64,000 nucleotides of DNA, taken from the NCBI GenBank assembly GCA_907163375.1, contig CAJQUW010000885.1, positions 124,001 through 188,000 on the forward strand, written 5' to 3'. The stretch is from Prostheceraeus crozeri (Eukaryota > Platyhelminthes > Polycladida > Euryleptidae). Of this stretch, positions 21,501 to 31,932 are shown piece by piece. A program made the position numbers and the translations under genes. Under the pieces are notes generated by a model, which saw only the letters and a list, made by a program, of their open reading frames with translations, was not told the origin of the DNA and ran no database searches. The stretch's first letter is position 1; the number at the start of each line of letters is the position of its first letter.

Positions 21501-24167
21501 ATGTCTGGAAAATCTGACAACTTATCGCTTGACAGCGCTGAAGACTGTCACTGTTGGATAATCGCATTTGAGGCACATTGCCGAACGAAAGAAATTGAAG
21601 ATAAGTTAGGAACATCCGGCACTTCTCCACAAACGGACAGATTTTTAGAAATATGTGGACCCAAAGCCCTATTAAAGTTGGTATCTATGATGCCCGGTCA
21701 GAACATTGAAAAATCCCTATTCCAAGATATAAAGAAGACAATCTTTGACTACGTCGAACCTAGAAAGCGTTTGCTCGTCGCTGACCGCACGAACTTCCTA
21801 CAAATATCACAAAACGGCGACGAAAGTGAAGTCGACTTTTTATCACGACTAAATGAATCAGCTCAACACTGTCATTGGGAACAGTTGAAATCAAGCAACC
21901 CAAGTGAGGAATTAGTAAAGCTAAGATTCATCGCGGGACTGAGAGACAACCACCTGAAGCTCAAAATTCTCGAAAAACTGCAGTTGAACCCAAGCAATAA
22001 AATGTCAGACATTATCGACTTCTGTCAGATGTCAGCACAAGTGGCTGATTTTGTCAACATTAATAATGTCAAAGCGACCGATGAACATGTACATGTAGAT
22101 AGCTTTTTCGCCCGCAGACAATCAGTCAGAGATTTCAGTTGCAGCAACTGCTCGTCAAAACACAAACCGAGACAATGTCCGGCCTTCGGGAGCACATGCC
22201 ACAAATGTGGAAAACTAAATCACTACGCAAAATGTTGCAGAAGTAAACCAAAAGGCGGTAATTATCAACAATTTCAAAACTCGAGATCTGAAGCTCGCGA
22301 GACTCACAACATTGATATTTTCACTGTTGACTCGAAAGATTCTGAAAAAATCATACAAACTTTAGAGGTTGGACCACATGGCATTCGGTTAGACTTCGAA
22401 GTGGACACCGGCGCTGCAATGTCTCTTATGTCTAGAACGCAATGGGAAAAGCTAGGATCTCCCAGCTTGGCTAGCACGAACCTCGTGCCCACTAATTATG
22501 ATCGCTCACAAATGCGGGTATTAGGGCAACTCAACACCACCGCTATGAGGGAAGGAGCTACTCATGATGCCAAATTTTTAGTAATCGACACAGATCGTGA
22601 TTTCGGACTGCTTGGGCGAGATTTAATAAACAAGGAACGCTCCCACGTTTGCACCTTCTCTAACGAGGAAAGTAAAATTTTGCCCACCATCAAAGGATTC
22701 TCGGCTAGCATCCAGCTGATAGATGAGAATCAGTCATTAAAATTCTTTAAAGCGCGTCCCGTCCCGATTCACTTGAAGGAGCGGCTTGATAAGGAATTAA
22801 AACAGCTCGAGATCCAAGGAATTATCACCCCAATTTCGCACTCCACCTGCGCAAGCCCGGTTGTTTGGGTGAAAAAATCGAATGGGGACTATAGAATGTG
22901 CATCGATTTCAAAGCAACAATTAATTCCAACATTCAGTCGGATGCCTATCCTCTTCCGACGGTCGAAGAAATATTCTCGAAAATTGGGAATGCATCGAAA
23001 TTTGCTAAAGTTGATTTAAAATCTGCGTATTCTCAAATTGAGCTAGATGACTATGCTGCCTCTTTATCCACGATCAACACACATAAAGGATTATTTCGTG
23101 TCAATCGCTTGCAAATGGGAATGAAAAACTCAACTGCAATCTTTCAAAAGTGCATGGAGCAACTCTTGAAAGGCATACAAGGCGTCATTGTGTACCAAGA
23201 CGATATCATGATTTGTGCAGAATCCGACCGCCAACTAAAGAAGAGATTAAGCCAAGTCTATAAACGCCTCCGAGAGCATGATGTCACAGTGAACACCGAA
23301 AAATGCGTCTCATCATCTGATTCTCTGAGATTTTTAGGATTCATCTTCAGTGCGTCTGGTATCCAGCCCGACTCGTCATTAACTTCAAAAATTGCAAATG
23401 CTGAAGTTCCTAATACGCCCAAAGATTTGACAAGCTTTTTAGGACTGGCCACCTATTACGGCAGATTTATTCAGGGATTTTCCGACATTTGTGCACCGCT
23501 TTATGAAGCTGCAAAAAAAGAAAAATTGGAATGGAATGAAGAATGCGAGCAGAAGTTTCAAGTATTGAAACGACAGCTAACATCAGCACCGGTTCTCCAG
23601 CCTTTTTCACTATCGAAAACAACTGTGATAACAGTGGATGCGTCTAGTAAAGCCATCGGAGCCGTGATGACTCAAGATGACCACCCCATATTATATGTTT
23701 CCCGCAAGCTAACGCCAACAGAATCTCGCTATAGCAACATCGAGCGCGAAGGATTAGCGATTCTATGGTCCTGCAGACGCTTGGAAAATTTTTTGTTAGG
23801 AAAAAAGTTCCTCATTCAAACAGATCATAAACCCCTTGTCCACATTTTTGGTCCAGAAGACAAGATAAAAACAGAAATTTCCCCTCGCCTCATGAAGTTT
23901 TCACTCAAAATGCTTCGCTATGACTACGCAATAAAACACATCAAAGGTACTAGTAATACTGTTGCCGACGCTCTGTCGCGAGTTGACTGCCTAGACTCCA
24001 CCAAGGTCCCGTCCATTCATTTTAGCGAACCGTGCATCCCGTTAATCGAAATACAGCAAGAGACTAAAAAGGACAGATATTTATGTGAACTCTCTCAGCG
24101 AATAATCACGGGTAGGTGGGGCAATGTCTCAAGGTGGGAACGCCCATTCAAAAGAATGGCATTCTAA
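21501..24167 (+). CDS. Gypsy Gag-protease-RT-RNase H polyprotein
   Basis: 888 residues from ATG 21501, about 160 bp after the 5' LTR. An N-terminal Gag part is followed by two CCHC zinc knuckles (residues about 211-245: CSNC..H..C and CHKC..H..C), a retroviral-type protease VDTGAAMS (about 300), reverse transcriptase with YRMCIDF (about 463) and the catalytic YQDD (about 566), then RNase H with TVDASS (about 712) and QTDHKPL. The frame ends at TAA (24165-24167) between RNase H and the integrase zinc finger, and the next frame continues in phase. Gag and Pol are thus fused without a frameshift. The TAA is either a mutation in this copy or a read-through site. Overall layout resembles Gypsy elements of aquatic animals; the clade is not certain. 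Confidence 0.95.
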   Translation: MSGKSDNLSLDSAEDCHCWIIAFEAHCRTKEIEDKLGTSGTSPQTDRFLEICGPKALLKLVSMMPGQNIEKSLFQDIKKTIFDYVEPRKRLLVADRTNFLQISQNGDESEVDFLSRLNESAQHCHWEQLKSSNPSEELVKLRFIAGLRDNHLKLKILEKLQLNPSNKMSDIIDFCQMSAQVADFVNINNVKATDEHVHVDSFFARRQSVRDFSCSNCSSKHKPRQCPAFGSTCHKCGKLNHYAKCCRSKPKGGNYQQFQNSRSEARETHNIDIFTVDSKDSEKIIQTLEVGPHGIRLDFEVDTGAAMSLMSRTQWEKLGSPSLASTNLVPTNYDRSQMRVLGQLNTTAMREGATHDAKFLVIDTDRDFGLLGRDLINKERSHVCTFSNEESKILPTIKGFSASIQLIDENQSLKFFKARPVPIHLKERLDKELKQLEIQGIITPISHSTCASPVVWVKKSNGDYRMCIDFKATINSNIQSDAYPLPTVEEIFSKIGNASKFAKVDLKSAYSQIELDDYAASLSTINTHKGLFRVNRLQMGMKNSTAIFQKCMEQLLKGIQGVIVYQDDIMICAESDRQLKKRLSQVYKRLREHDVTVNTEKCVSSSDSLRFLGFIFSASGIQPDSSLTSKIANAEVPNTPKDLTSFLGLATYYGRFIQGFSDICAPLYEAAKKEKLEWNEECEQKFQVLKRQLTSAPVLQPFSLSKTTVITVDASSKAIGAVMTQDDHPILYVSRKLTPTESRYSNIEREGLAILWSCRRLENFLLGKKFLIQTDHKPLVHIFGPEDKIKTEISPRLMKFSLKMLRYDYAIKHIKGTSNTVADALSRVDCLDSTKVPSIHFSEPCIPLIEIQQETKKDRYLCELSQRIITGRWGNVSRWERPFKRMAF

Positions 24168-25154
24168 TTGACCGTTGACAATAACGTAATCAGACTTGGC
24201 TCACGAGTCGTCCCCCCGCAGTCTTTGTACCGCCGCATCATTGAAATTGCTCATCAGACTCATAATGGCGTTAAATCATCCTTAAGTCTGATCCAACGAG
24301 AATTTTTCTGGCCTGGAATGAATACCCAAGTGGAGGCGTTCGTGAAAGGATGCAACGAATGTCGTGCCGTTCGATTTGGTGCCCCGGATACCACTCACTC
24401 TTGGCCGAAGAGTGTGAAGCCGTGGAGTCGGTTACATATGGACTGGGCGCATCATCGTGCTGCTGGAGACATACTGGTCATCGTCGATTCGACCAGCGGC
24501 TGGTTAGAAGCTGAAATCTTCAAGAATCGTCAGACGCAGACGGTTATCGAGTATCTTCGAACCTTATTCGCTCGCTTCGGTGTCCCCGAGTGTTTGGTTT
24601 GTGACAACGCACCAGAATTCACAAACATGGAACTCAAAAATTGGCTGAATCGCGGTGGCTGTCAGTTGATCCACTCCCCGGAGTACAGACCTCAGTCAAA
24701 CGGTCTCGCGGAAAGAATGGTAAGAGTGATCAAGGACGGCCTGAAGTGTTACAATCCAGCAAAGAGTACTGTGACTTCGTATCTTCATCGTCTGCTCTTC
24801 GTCCATCGCAACACGGCCCAGAGGGGAGGCAAGACCCCTGCGGAAATACTTCTCGGATATACCGTCAAATGTCCCATACTATCCCACTTCGAACCAACGC
24901 AGGAACTTCTCTACAAACCACATCGAAAGGCTCCGGTGTTCCCAGTTAAATTCATCGTCCGACAAGGAAACAATACTTCGCTAGTCGCTCATGAAGACGG
25001 GAGAACTGTGACCGCCCACGATGCTCAGTTAGTACCAGCAGAGCAGAGTCGGCCTAAACGTGAGTGTAAGCCCGTACATCGCTATCCTGACGTTGATCCT
25101 TCGACAGAGAGGAGGGATGTTGCGCCATTGCTTGGCGCTGAGCCCAACCAGTAA
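24168..25154 (+). CDS. Gypsy integrase, in phase after a TAA codon
   Basis: 328 codons directly continue the preceding frame after one stop. The HHCC zinc finger (H..H...C..C, ending GCNECR, residues about 25-66) precedes the DDE core: Asp in HMDWAHH, Asp in VCDNAPEFTN and Glu in NGLAERMVRV. The C-terminus holds the typical VRQGNN / VTAHDAQLVP region. The frame passes through the polypurine tract and ends 37 bp inside the 3' LTR (TAA at 25152-25154), so the LTR encodes the last residues. There is no ATG at the beginning; expression would need read-through of the TAA or it is a broken copy. Confidence 0.93.
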   Translation: MTVDNNVIRLGSRVVPPQSLYRRIIEIAHQTHNGVKSSLSLIQREFFWPGMNTQVEAFVKGCNECRAVRFGAPDTTHSWPKSVKPWSRLHMDWAHHRAAGDILVIVDSTSGWLEAEIFKNRQTQTVIEYLRTLFARFGVPECLVCDNAPEFTNMELKNWLNRGGCQLIHSPEYRPQSNGLAERMVRVIKDGLKCYNPAKSTVTSYLHRLLFVHRNTAQRGGKTPAEILLGYTVKCPILSHFEPTQELLYKPHRKAPVFPVKFIVRQGNNTSLVAHEDGRTVTAHDAQLVPAEQSRPKRECKPVHRYPDVDPSTERRDVAPLLGAEPNQ

Positions 25155-25308
25155 ATTGTGACTGTAATTACTCATTGTTGTCGATTGGCTTGTCATCGTG
25201 TTAATGTTGCATAAGTATCGGTTGTGAGCCTGACTTCCCATGCACAGGTCTTTCACTTTCACAATACACTCTCCGCTTGAATCACGTCATTTTATTGATG
25301 GCGTTACA
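25118..25308 (+). repeat. Gypsy 3' LTR
   Basis: 191 bp, one base different from the 5' LTR, preceded by the purine tract AGAGAGGAGGGA and followed by the AAATA duplication. Confidence 0.95.
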
Positions 25309-25602
25309 AAATAAATTTGTTTTCTGTCTTTTACATAATCAAGCAAAAGCTAAATAAATACATATCAGATTTGTTAGCTTAAAGGCTATTAGTATGATGT
25401 TCAATTTTAAAAGTGTGAATTTGAAAATCAGAAAAAAATCACTGTGTAAACTATTATAGTAATCATATCTATTACTTGAGCGCGACCTCTTAATTTGATG
25501 CAATAGTCCTCAAAATTCAATCACAGACTGTATTTAGCATTTGGAACAAGGGCGTTATGGGAGTGAAAGCGATTTCGGAAATTTTGTATTTTGGACCACC
25601 CT

Positions 25603-25780
25603 AATCTACAAACGGATAAGTTGACCGAAGTAAGCCTGAGGAATCAAATATCATTCGTAAAGGGGATCAGGTATTCGTGAAACCGGCCTCAACCCGTTGC
25701 ACTGGTTCCAATGTGAGACCGTCTCGAACAATTCGACTACCAAACTATTACGGAAGAACATACGATACTTGAGTGGCTTT
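25603..25780 (+). pseudogene. Retroelement remnant, right half (integrase C-terminus-like)
   Basis: This continues the element interrupted at 17814 (it starts with the second ATCTACAA). It reads KGDQVFVKPASTRCT, similar to the GDxVxVKP phrase near the C-terminus of many retroelement integrases, and then decays. Short length limits the claim. Confidence 0.45.
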
Positions 25781-26423
25781 CTGTAAAAGTTAACTGCAAA
25801 GTGACGTTTTAGCATGTTTAACTCATTTAACTTATCATGTTTTAAATCATCTGCAATCCTCAGTCTAAATGTGATCGGTTGCTAAATTGAAATTTAGACG
25901 AGAAGAAAGAGCCTTGAAGACATTCGAAAACTATCGCATGCTCAAAACCTTCTGTGTCATTTGTATCCTCAAATTGTACCCCGTTCACGGCATCTAAAAC
26001 AACGTGTCTTTCATTCACAGAGACGTGCGGATTCTTTTGTGTCCTTTTGTACAAAACTTCACAACGAATCCTTGGTGCGACCTTAGTCAGATTGACTTCA
26101 CATTGTGTCACTTATTGCGTGATTTTGAATCCAGGCCACTTAACTTCACTACCAATTCTCAAATGCAACTCCATTACTTTTACTTTGAATGACAACCACA
26201 TATTTTGTAACGCAACTTATGATTTCCATTATCGAAGAATAAACAGTTGTATACTATAAATAATTAATTGATGATGTCAATGACCTGCCATTAAGACTGT
26301 CATCTAATGATTGCAATCAATTGAATGGCATAACTAAGCTACAACAATTCCAATTAATAATTTCTGCCATCATTACACTGCAATCAATTTATTGACACAA
26401 CTACACATTAAAGATCAAAAGAC
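25781..26423. other. Gene-free stretch with repeated TTGATTGCAAT phrases
   Basis: From about 26255 onward variants of ATTGCAATCAATTGAATGGCAT recur, and again at 26630-26680 and 27555-27660. No gene seen. Confidence 0.45.
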
Positions 26424-26600
26424 AACTACAATAAAAGACACCAACACATTTGATTCCCCGACTGCCCTCGCCCGAACTAGGAATGGACCGAATTCCGGTG
26501 GAGATGAGCTCGCACCTTCTTTGGCGGTCGGGGAATCAAGGATGTTGGTGTCTTTTATTAAATTAATAGTTGTCATTCTCTTTAGATATTCAATGTACTG
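26424..26600. repeat. Two SINE fragments in inverted orientation
   Basis: AATAAAAGACACCAACAC at 26431 and its reverse complement at 26546-26566 bracket a tRNA-like body. The left part (minus strand) contains the same body as the SINE at 49320-49475 (GGTGGAGATGAGCTCGCACC). The right part is the SINE tail on the plus strand (GTGTCTTTTATT, then GTCATTCTCTTTAGATATTC). Confidence 0.65.
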
Positions 26601-26675
26601 CGGCAGACCTTTGTTGTCGAGCTACACAATAGCATTTAATTGATTGCTGTAATCAATTGACTGCAATTGATTGAC

Positions 26676-27553
26676 ATAATTACACAGGCACGCGGGAGCA
26701 GTTTCAAAGTTGAGGTGGCAAAAGGAAGCGCATGCCTATTTGGTAATTGTTGTCTAAACTTTCTATGAAGCGTTTTCTAAAGGACGTTAGTTGATGTCAA
26801 AGAGTAGGCCTAATGCATCCATTATCAATCTTTATTTGCACTTTTATGAATTTATTTATACAAAGCCACGGTACAATACCCTGCACAATAAACTAATTCA
26901 AAATTTTATCATCCTTAGAATAAGAGAATTATATATCCTCATAAGTTCATAATGAAATTGGAAAATTCAAGTATGTGCAAACACAAAGTTTACCTCATAC
27001 TTAAACTCGATTTAAATTCAACCTCTTCTTTGTATTCCTGAAAGTCTTAAATGTTATAGAAAAATGATATTATGTTATTATACTATTCTCAATAAAAGTT
27101 TTTTGTATAGAAATCAAGTAAATTCCTGACAAAATTTATATATGTCAACTATGCGTCAAAAGTACATAGTGATTCAAAAGTCTCCATGCATAGCAAAGGA
27201 TAATTTTATTATTCTATGTATGGAGATTTTTGAGTCACCCTGTAGATTGCCTCTCTCGAGTTCTCAAAATGAATTGCTTTATCATCTCTTGAATGTCAGG
27301 GGAGTAGAAAATGTTTTGATTGATATGAAGCAGAGCGATATGTGTAAGGCGCTGTTGCGTCCTCCGAATTTTGTACTTATTCAGTGTAGAAATACATTGC
27401 CGAAATATTGTTTACTCAAAAGATTATAATTCATATGAAAACACTTTTCACCATGAATGTTATGGAGGGGCAAAAAGATACTTTGCCCCATCAAAATATT
27501 TTGGGGGAGGGGCTGCGCCCCCTTGCCCACCTTGCTCCCGCGTCCATGTAATT
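26676..27553. mobile_element. Element with TAATTACA..CGCGGGAGCA termini
   Basis: The left end TAATTACACAGGCACGCGGGAGCAG and the right end, on the other strand TAATTACATGGACGCGGGAGCAAG, are inverted. About 880 bp lie between, with no transposase. The right end is GC-rich (GGGGCTGCGCCCCC). Surrounding DNA repeats the TTGATTGCAAT phrase on both sides, so the true element may be larger. Confidence 0.5.
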
Positions 27554-29599
27554 ACACACTCGTAATTGATTTAGCATAACTGCAATCATAACTAAACTAT
27601 TGCAATCAAATAAATGGCATTACTGCAAATTATCATTTATTGATTACTCCCATCAAATATTGGGATTATTTCTTGATCGTTCTTGGGCACGCCTATGCTT
27701 TAGGTGTGCTGAAATGGGTGGACAGTCTCCGATGTCCCCATGAATAGGCCGCTGATTGCTACGATTCACTTAATCTTCATATAAAGCACTTCACATTTTT
27801 TATGAATTTGAGATCATGACTGCACGAATCGACAATTAAAGTTAAGTTCAGATTTTCCCAACACTAGGCGGACCAGAAGAGTTCGAATGTGGCTCTCTTA
27901 ACATTCAACAGATCGAGAAGTTCATCATTTGGTTAGAAAGCAAGTTTTATTTCGGATCATATTCCACACCAGACGTTGTGGAGATCTCCTTGTCGACCAG
28001 CTGTTCCCTCTGACAAACATGTGAACACAACAGCATTAATTAAGCGCTTACATCATACGCATCTACCGGCAGACATAAATATTTCCTTCCTCAATTTCGA
28101 GTCACTGTCTGCCCATTGATGTAGAAAATATTGCCAGATTGTTGTCAACACGAACTTAAATTGCGTCATTTCCGGATGATTGATTCCATTAGGTGAAATG
28201 GATATCAGATTTTTGTTGTGTAAATACATGATTGAATAAGCACCGGATAAGAGAAGAAATCTGATTATCTCGTGCAAATCAAAGTGATTTGTAGTGACCA
28301 CAGGCCAGTCATTAATGGAAAAAATATCTTATTATTTAAATTTTCACTCTTTGAAATGCATTTACTACTAATGTGATGGCAGCAAACGGGAAGATCATGA
28401 CTGTAAGCTGTGAATGTGGGAGGGGGAATAGAAACGTCTAATATGCTGTACCGACAGCTGCCAATAGTTATGGAAATTAAAAGCGGATATGATGAAACAA
28501 CAGGAAACCGATGGATAAAAACGGAGAAGTGGAGGTAAGCAGTAGCACTGCAATGATCCTACTACACCGATTGCAATTGAACTAATTTAGACTGTACACG
28601 ATGACACTATGAAAGTATCTTTGTTTACTCTGCTGAGATAGGCTACGATCTGAATTCAAGCTATGTCAGAATCTTGTCAAGCTATGATCTTGGGATGTGG
28701 ATTCCTCACGAAATCTATCGGTAAAGATATGGAATATCTTCAAATACGTGGCCATTCTCAGTCATTCAATGCTGTGCTGTCAATTTCGGTTTTAACCTCT
28801 TCACGCGCGCATTTTAACCTTTATCGGACGGCTTATAGAACGCGCACTATTTGAAAATTATTTTTGTTGATTCTGGAGTGTTTTGGGGGTCCTTTTTAGA
28901 GAAAAACTACCTTTATAAAAAAAATCGATGTAGTATAGCCGGTGGTCATCTGTTCCACTTCTGGAGCATTCGTCCGATCAGGGGTAGAATTTTTCATGAT
29001 TCCTTGAAATTTTTGCATGACGACTGTAATACAATGGAATTTTGTCAAATCGATGTCAGTTTCTTTCATCTTTTCAAGATCAATTGAATTTTGAAGCTAA
29101 TAGATCCTGCACGAACGATGAGTTGTTCCTGTTTTCGGCCGAAACATATGCCGAATGACCTTCACGTGTAGGCTATAGATCAAGTACAATATAATGGTCA
29201 AAACGCGTCATTTTTATTATATTCTCGCAACTCATTTTGCAGCTTGGACAATCACTAAATAACAGGACTGCACGAAATATGACAAGTAAGGATAGCAAAT
29301 AGCACAAAGAGATATCGAGTGCATTCATAGAAATCTACTTCTATGAGTGCATCATACGAGTAGCAAGGCAGTGTTCTATAAATAGACTTCAGGTTTTTCC
29401 CAAAGAAAACAAGATTTGATATCGGGTCATAGAGATGGAATCGAGTCCTTTACACACAATCTTACAGATAGGTTTCTAAGAATAGATTCCGGGTTTTCCC
29501 ACAGCAATAGCAGTGAAGATACATTATACAGTATCTATCAAATTCTTTATGCATGACATTTGATTGAGATTTGAGACTTGTGTCATATTTTTCACCAAA
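27554..29599. other. Gene-free stretch; upstream region of piggyBac relic
   Basis: TTAACCTCTTCACGCGCGC at about 28797 could be an old piggyBac end, but no matching right end was found. A phrase TGTTCCACTTCTGGAGC (about 28950) recurs inverted near 31145-31165 and directly near 31511-31530, suggesting subterminal repeats around the transposase relic. Confidence 0.4.
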
Positions 29600-30871
29600 A
29601 TGCGTCGCTTCATAACCCTTGATGAGGCCGTCGAACGCGTCATGAAAGAGCCTGATGAAGACGATGAAGCTGATGACGAGGCGATAATTATCATTATTCC
29701 CCCCCTGAAGACGACGGTCAAGTGACAGAAGAAGAAGAAGAAGAAACAGCCCCCGATGATCTCCCCGCTGATGTTGCTGGCACTATTGAGATTCAACATC
29801 CTAAACTGATTCCCGAATCCGATGATGTAGGCGATCGTCGATGGAGAACTTCAGCAAGGCTCGAGCTCACGGCACCTATTGCCCAATTCACACCTCTCCT
29901 TGAAGCGCATCCTCTTCTGGTTGAAAGGACTTGTGTAGAGTCGTTTTTCCTCTTTTTTGACAGTGATATGATTGACCTCATTGTGACAGAATCACACCGG
30001 TACGCTAGTGAGGTGAGGAACATTCACAACTTCGTAATGGATCGACGAGAGCTCCTTTGTTTCGTCGGCATTTTGCTATATTCAGGCTACGTCCGTCTCC
30101 CAAATGAAAAAAGCTATTGGTCGAAATCGGAAGACTATAATGCATCGATGTGTAGCAGCTACATGACCAGAGACAGGTACATGCTTATAAAACAATGTTT
30201 TTACTTTACAGACAACAATCACCTTCAGCGCTCGAAAGTCGCCAAAGTCCTGCCGTTGTACGATGTACTCAACAAAAATCTTCTTCAGTTTGGAGTTTTC
30301 GCTAAAAAACTCTCGATCGACGAATCCATGGTCCCATATCGCGGACGCCATACAGCCAAGATGTATATAAAATCAAAGCCAATCAGATTCGGGTACAAAA
30401 TCTGGGCCTTATGCGATTCCAATCGCTCTCCATTTTATCTCGACATCTATTGTGGAAAGAAGCAAACTATAGCCGCTGGTGTCTCAGGTCCTCAACAGCC
30501 TCTTGGCGAGCGAGTGGTTCGTGACTGCGTTTCTAAGTGCAATCATCCACAAAACCTTGAATTCTACTTTGACAATTTCACCAGCAAGAGTTCACTAGCA
30601 ACTAAATCCTGATGACAGCATCAGTCATCTAGATTTCCTTCGCGAGGTTTCAATTTGCTTGATGAAAAAGAATGATCGTCGCCTGAACCGTCATCAAAGT
30701 AATGCGGCTCCAGCTGTGGCCAGCGTGAGATTCGATAACACTGGACACTACATCAGCACTAGCGACAAGCAACGACGGTGTGTGCAGTGCCACAAGAATA
30801 CTAAAAAGCAGTGCAACAAGTGTGGAAAGCCGCTACTTGAGAAGTGCTTTGTTTTTCATCTTACAACATAA
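29600..30871 (+). pseudogene. piggyBac-like transposase, frameshifted and internally deleted
   Basis: The reading starts at ATG 29600 (MRRFITLDEAVERVM, an acidic N-terminus). A run of seven C at 29699-29705 shifts the frame; the next frame (29722 on) continues with an acidic stretch, FFLFFDSDMIDLIV, GILLYSGYVRLP, the first catalytic Asp in KLSIDESMVPYRGRH and the second in FYFDNFTS. Coding then jumps to LDFLREVSICL (about 30630) and a C-terminal cysteine cluster CVQC..CNKCG...C (30780-30850), typical of the piggyBac zinc finger. The region with the third catalytic Asp is missing. It therefore cannot be active. Neighbouring DNA has no intact ends. Confidence 0.88.
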
Positions 30872-31932
30872 ACACTTGAGATTTCGTTCAAAGTTTTCGT
30901 AGTCAATCGCTATTTAGTAGTGGATACTTTTATATCGTATATGATACTCGTTTATTGCCATTTTTGCTGACTTTTCATCATATACATAAAAACCTGCTGC
31001 AATACATAAGAAACGCTTTTATTACACTGGGCTTTATGATGCATCGAATGGTGATAGAAGGGGAAGCACATTTGAATTGAGTTAGCAAAATAAAAGCAAT
31101 TTCATAAGATGTCACGGAAAAAAACACCTTTTATTGGACGGAAGTTCCAGAAGTGGAACATCAGCCTTGACCAGTTAGGACTAATTCTATATTTCTTTCA
31201 ATGGTCGTTTAGGCTATAACAGAGTACTAGCACTATAACTAGTAGCATGAATTCGAAAGTTTTAATTTGTACAAAAAATAACAAGGAAAATAAAAAATTC
31301 TAAAAAATTCATGAAATGGCCCATATTTGATGGCATCCAGACTGACGGTACAAGGTCAAAAAGAAAAATCCTATTCAGTATATATTCACCAAAGGTCAAA
31401 ATGTGCCAAAAATCCACCAAGACGCGCAGCTATTTTCCGTCTGTTAAAACCCACATACTAAAAAGTAGGCAAATCAATAAATACCATACTCTCAGCAGCA
31501 ATTCAAAACTATGTTCCACTTGTGGAGCGCTCGACCGATTAAGGTTAATGAGTCATTGAAAAAAATCATTTCAACTGATTTTGTTGCGTTTGAGGAGATA
31601 TAAAAACATGTGTGGGTGATCTTTTGATATTGAGACCTATTTTGAAACCTTGATATGAGACCTGTTTTCAAGAATGTCGACATTATGTCGACAATGCGCG
31701 TTAAACCTGATTTGTCCACATTGATTGGTTTGTAGAATCAACAATCTCTCATCACTATTATCATCGTTAATTTGCTATTAAATCATTCTTGTCAATCAAA
31801 ATGTACATACATGTATCTAGATTTCAACTGTATGTCACAGGCATTCAGTACCACTCCAGTAAATTTGCATGCGGGTATGCAGTTTACAAGCATATGTCAA
31901 ATAAAGCGATATTTGTTACAGCAGTTTACTAA
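30872..31932. other. Gene-free stretch downstream of piggyBac relic
   Basis: It holds copies of the GTTCCACTT(C/G)TGGA phrase (31145, 31511) and paired GTCGACAT motifs (31675-31695). No gene supported. Confidence 0.4.

Larger units (their letters stand above)
21148..25308 (+). mobile_element. Ty3/Gypsy LTR retrotransposon, nearly intact
   Basis: Two 191-bp LTRs (21148-21338, 25118-25308) differ at a single base and begin TG and end CA. A perfect 5-bp duplication AAATA flanks them (21143-21147, 25309-25313). Order: LTR, primer-binding site, gag-protease-RT-RNase H frame, integrase frame, polypurine tract (AGAGAGGAGGGA), LTR. It sits in the downstream part of the hAT-type element, so it is younger than that insertion. 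Confidence 0.95.
17815..25602 (+). mobile_element. hAT-type DNA transposon carrying a nested Gypsy element
   Basis: Both ends read TAGGGTGGTCCA inward, extended by weaker matches (CTTGTTCCAATGC / CTTGTTCCAAATGC near 17880 and 25550). They are flanked by a perfect 8-bp duplication ATCTACAA (17807-17814 and 25603-25610). An 8-bp duplication of the form nTnnnnAn with TA-G-rich ends is characteristic of the hAT superfamily. The element encodes a spliced transposase (18679-21001). Its downstream part is split by the Gypsy element at 21148-25308; without that insertion it is about 3.6 kb. Confidence 0.85.

Noticed and set aside
28797-31700. Possible TTAA-flanked ends of the piggyBac relic (TTAACCTCTTCACGCGCG on the left, GCGCGTTAA on the right)
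   Set aside because: The two ends do not match each other as inverted repeats beyond a few bases.
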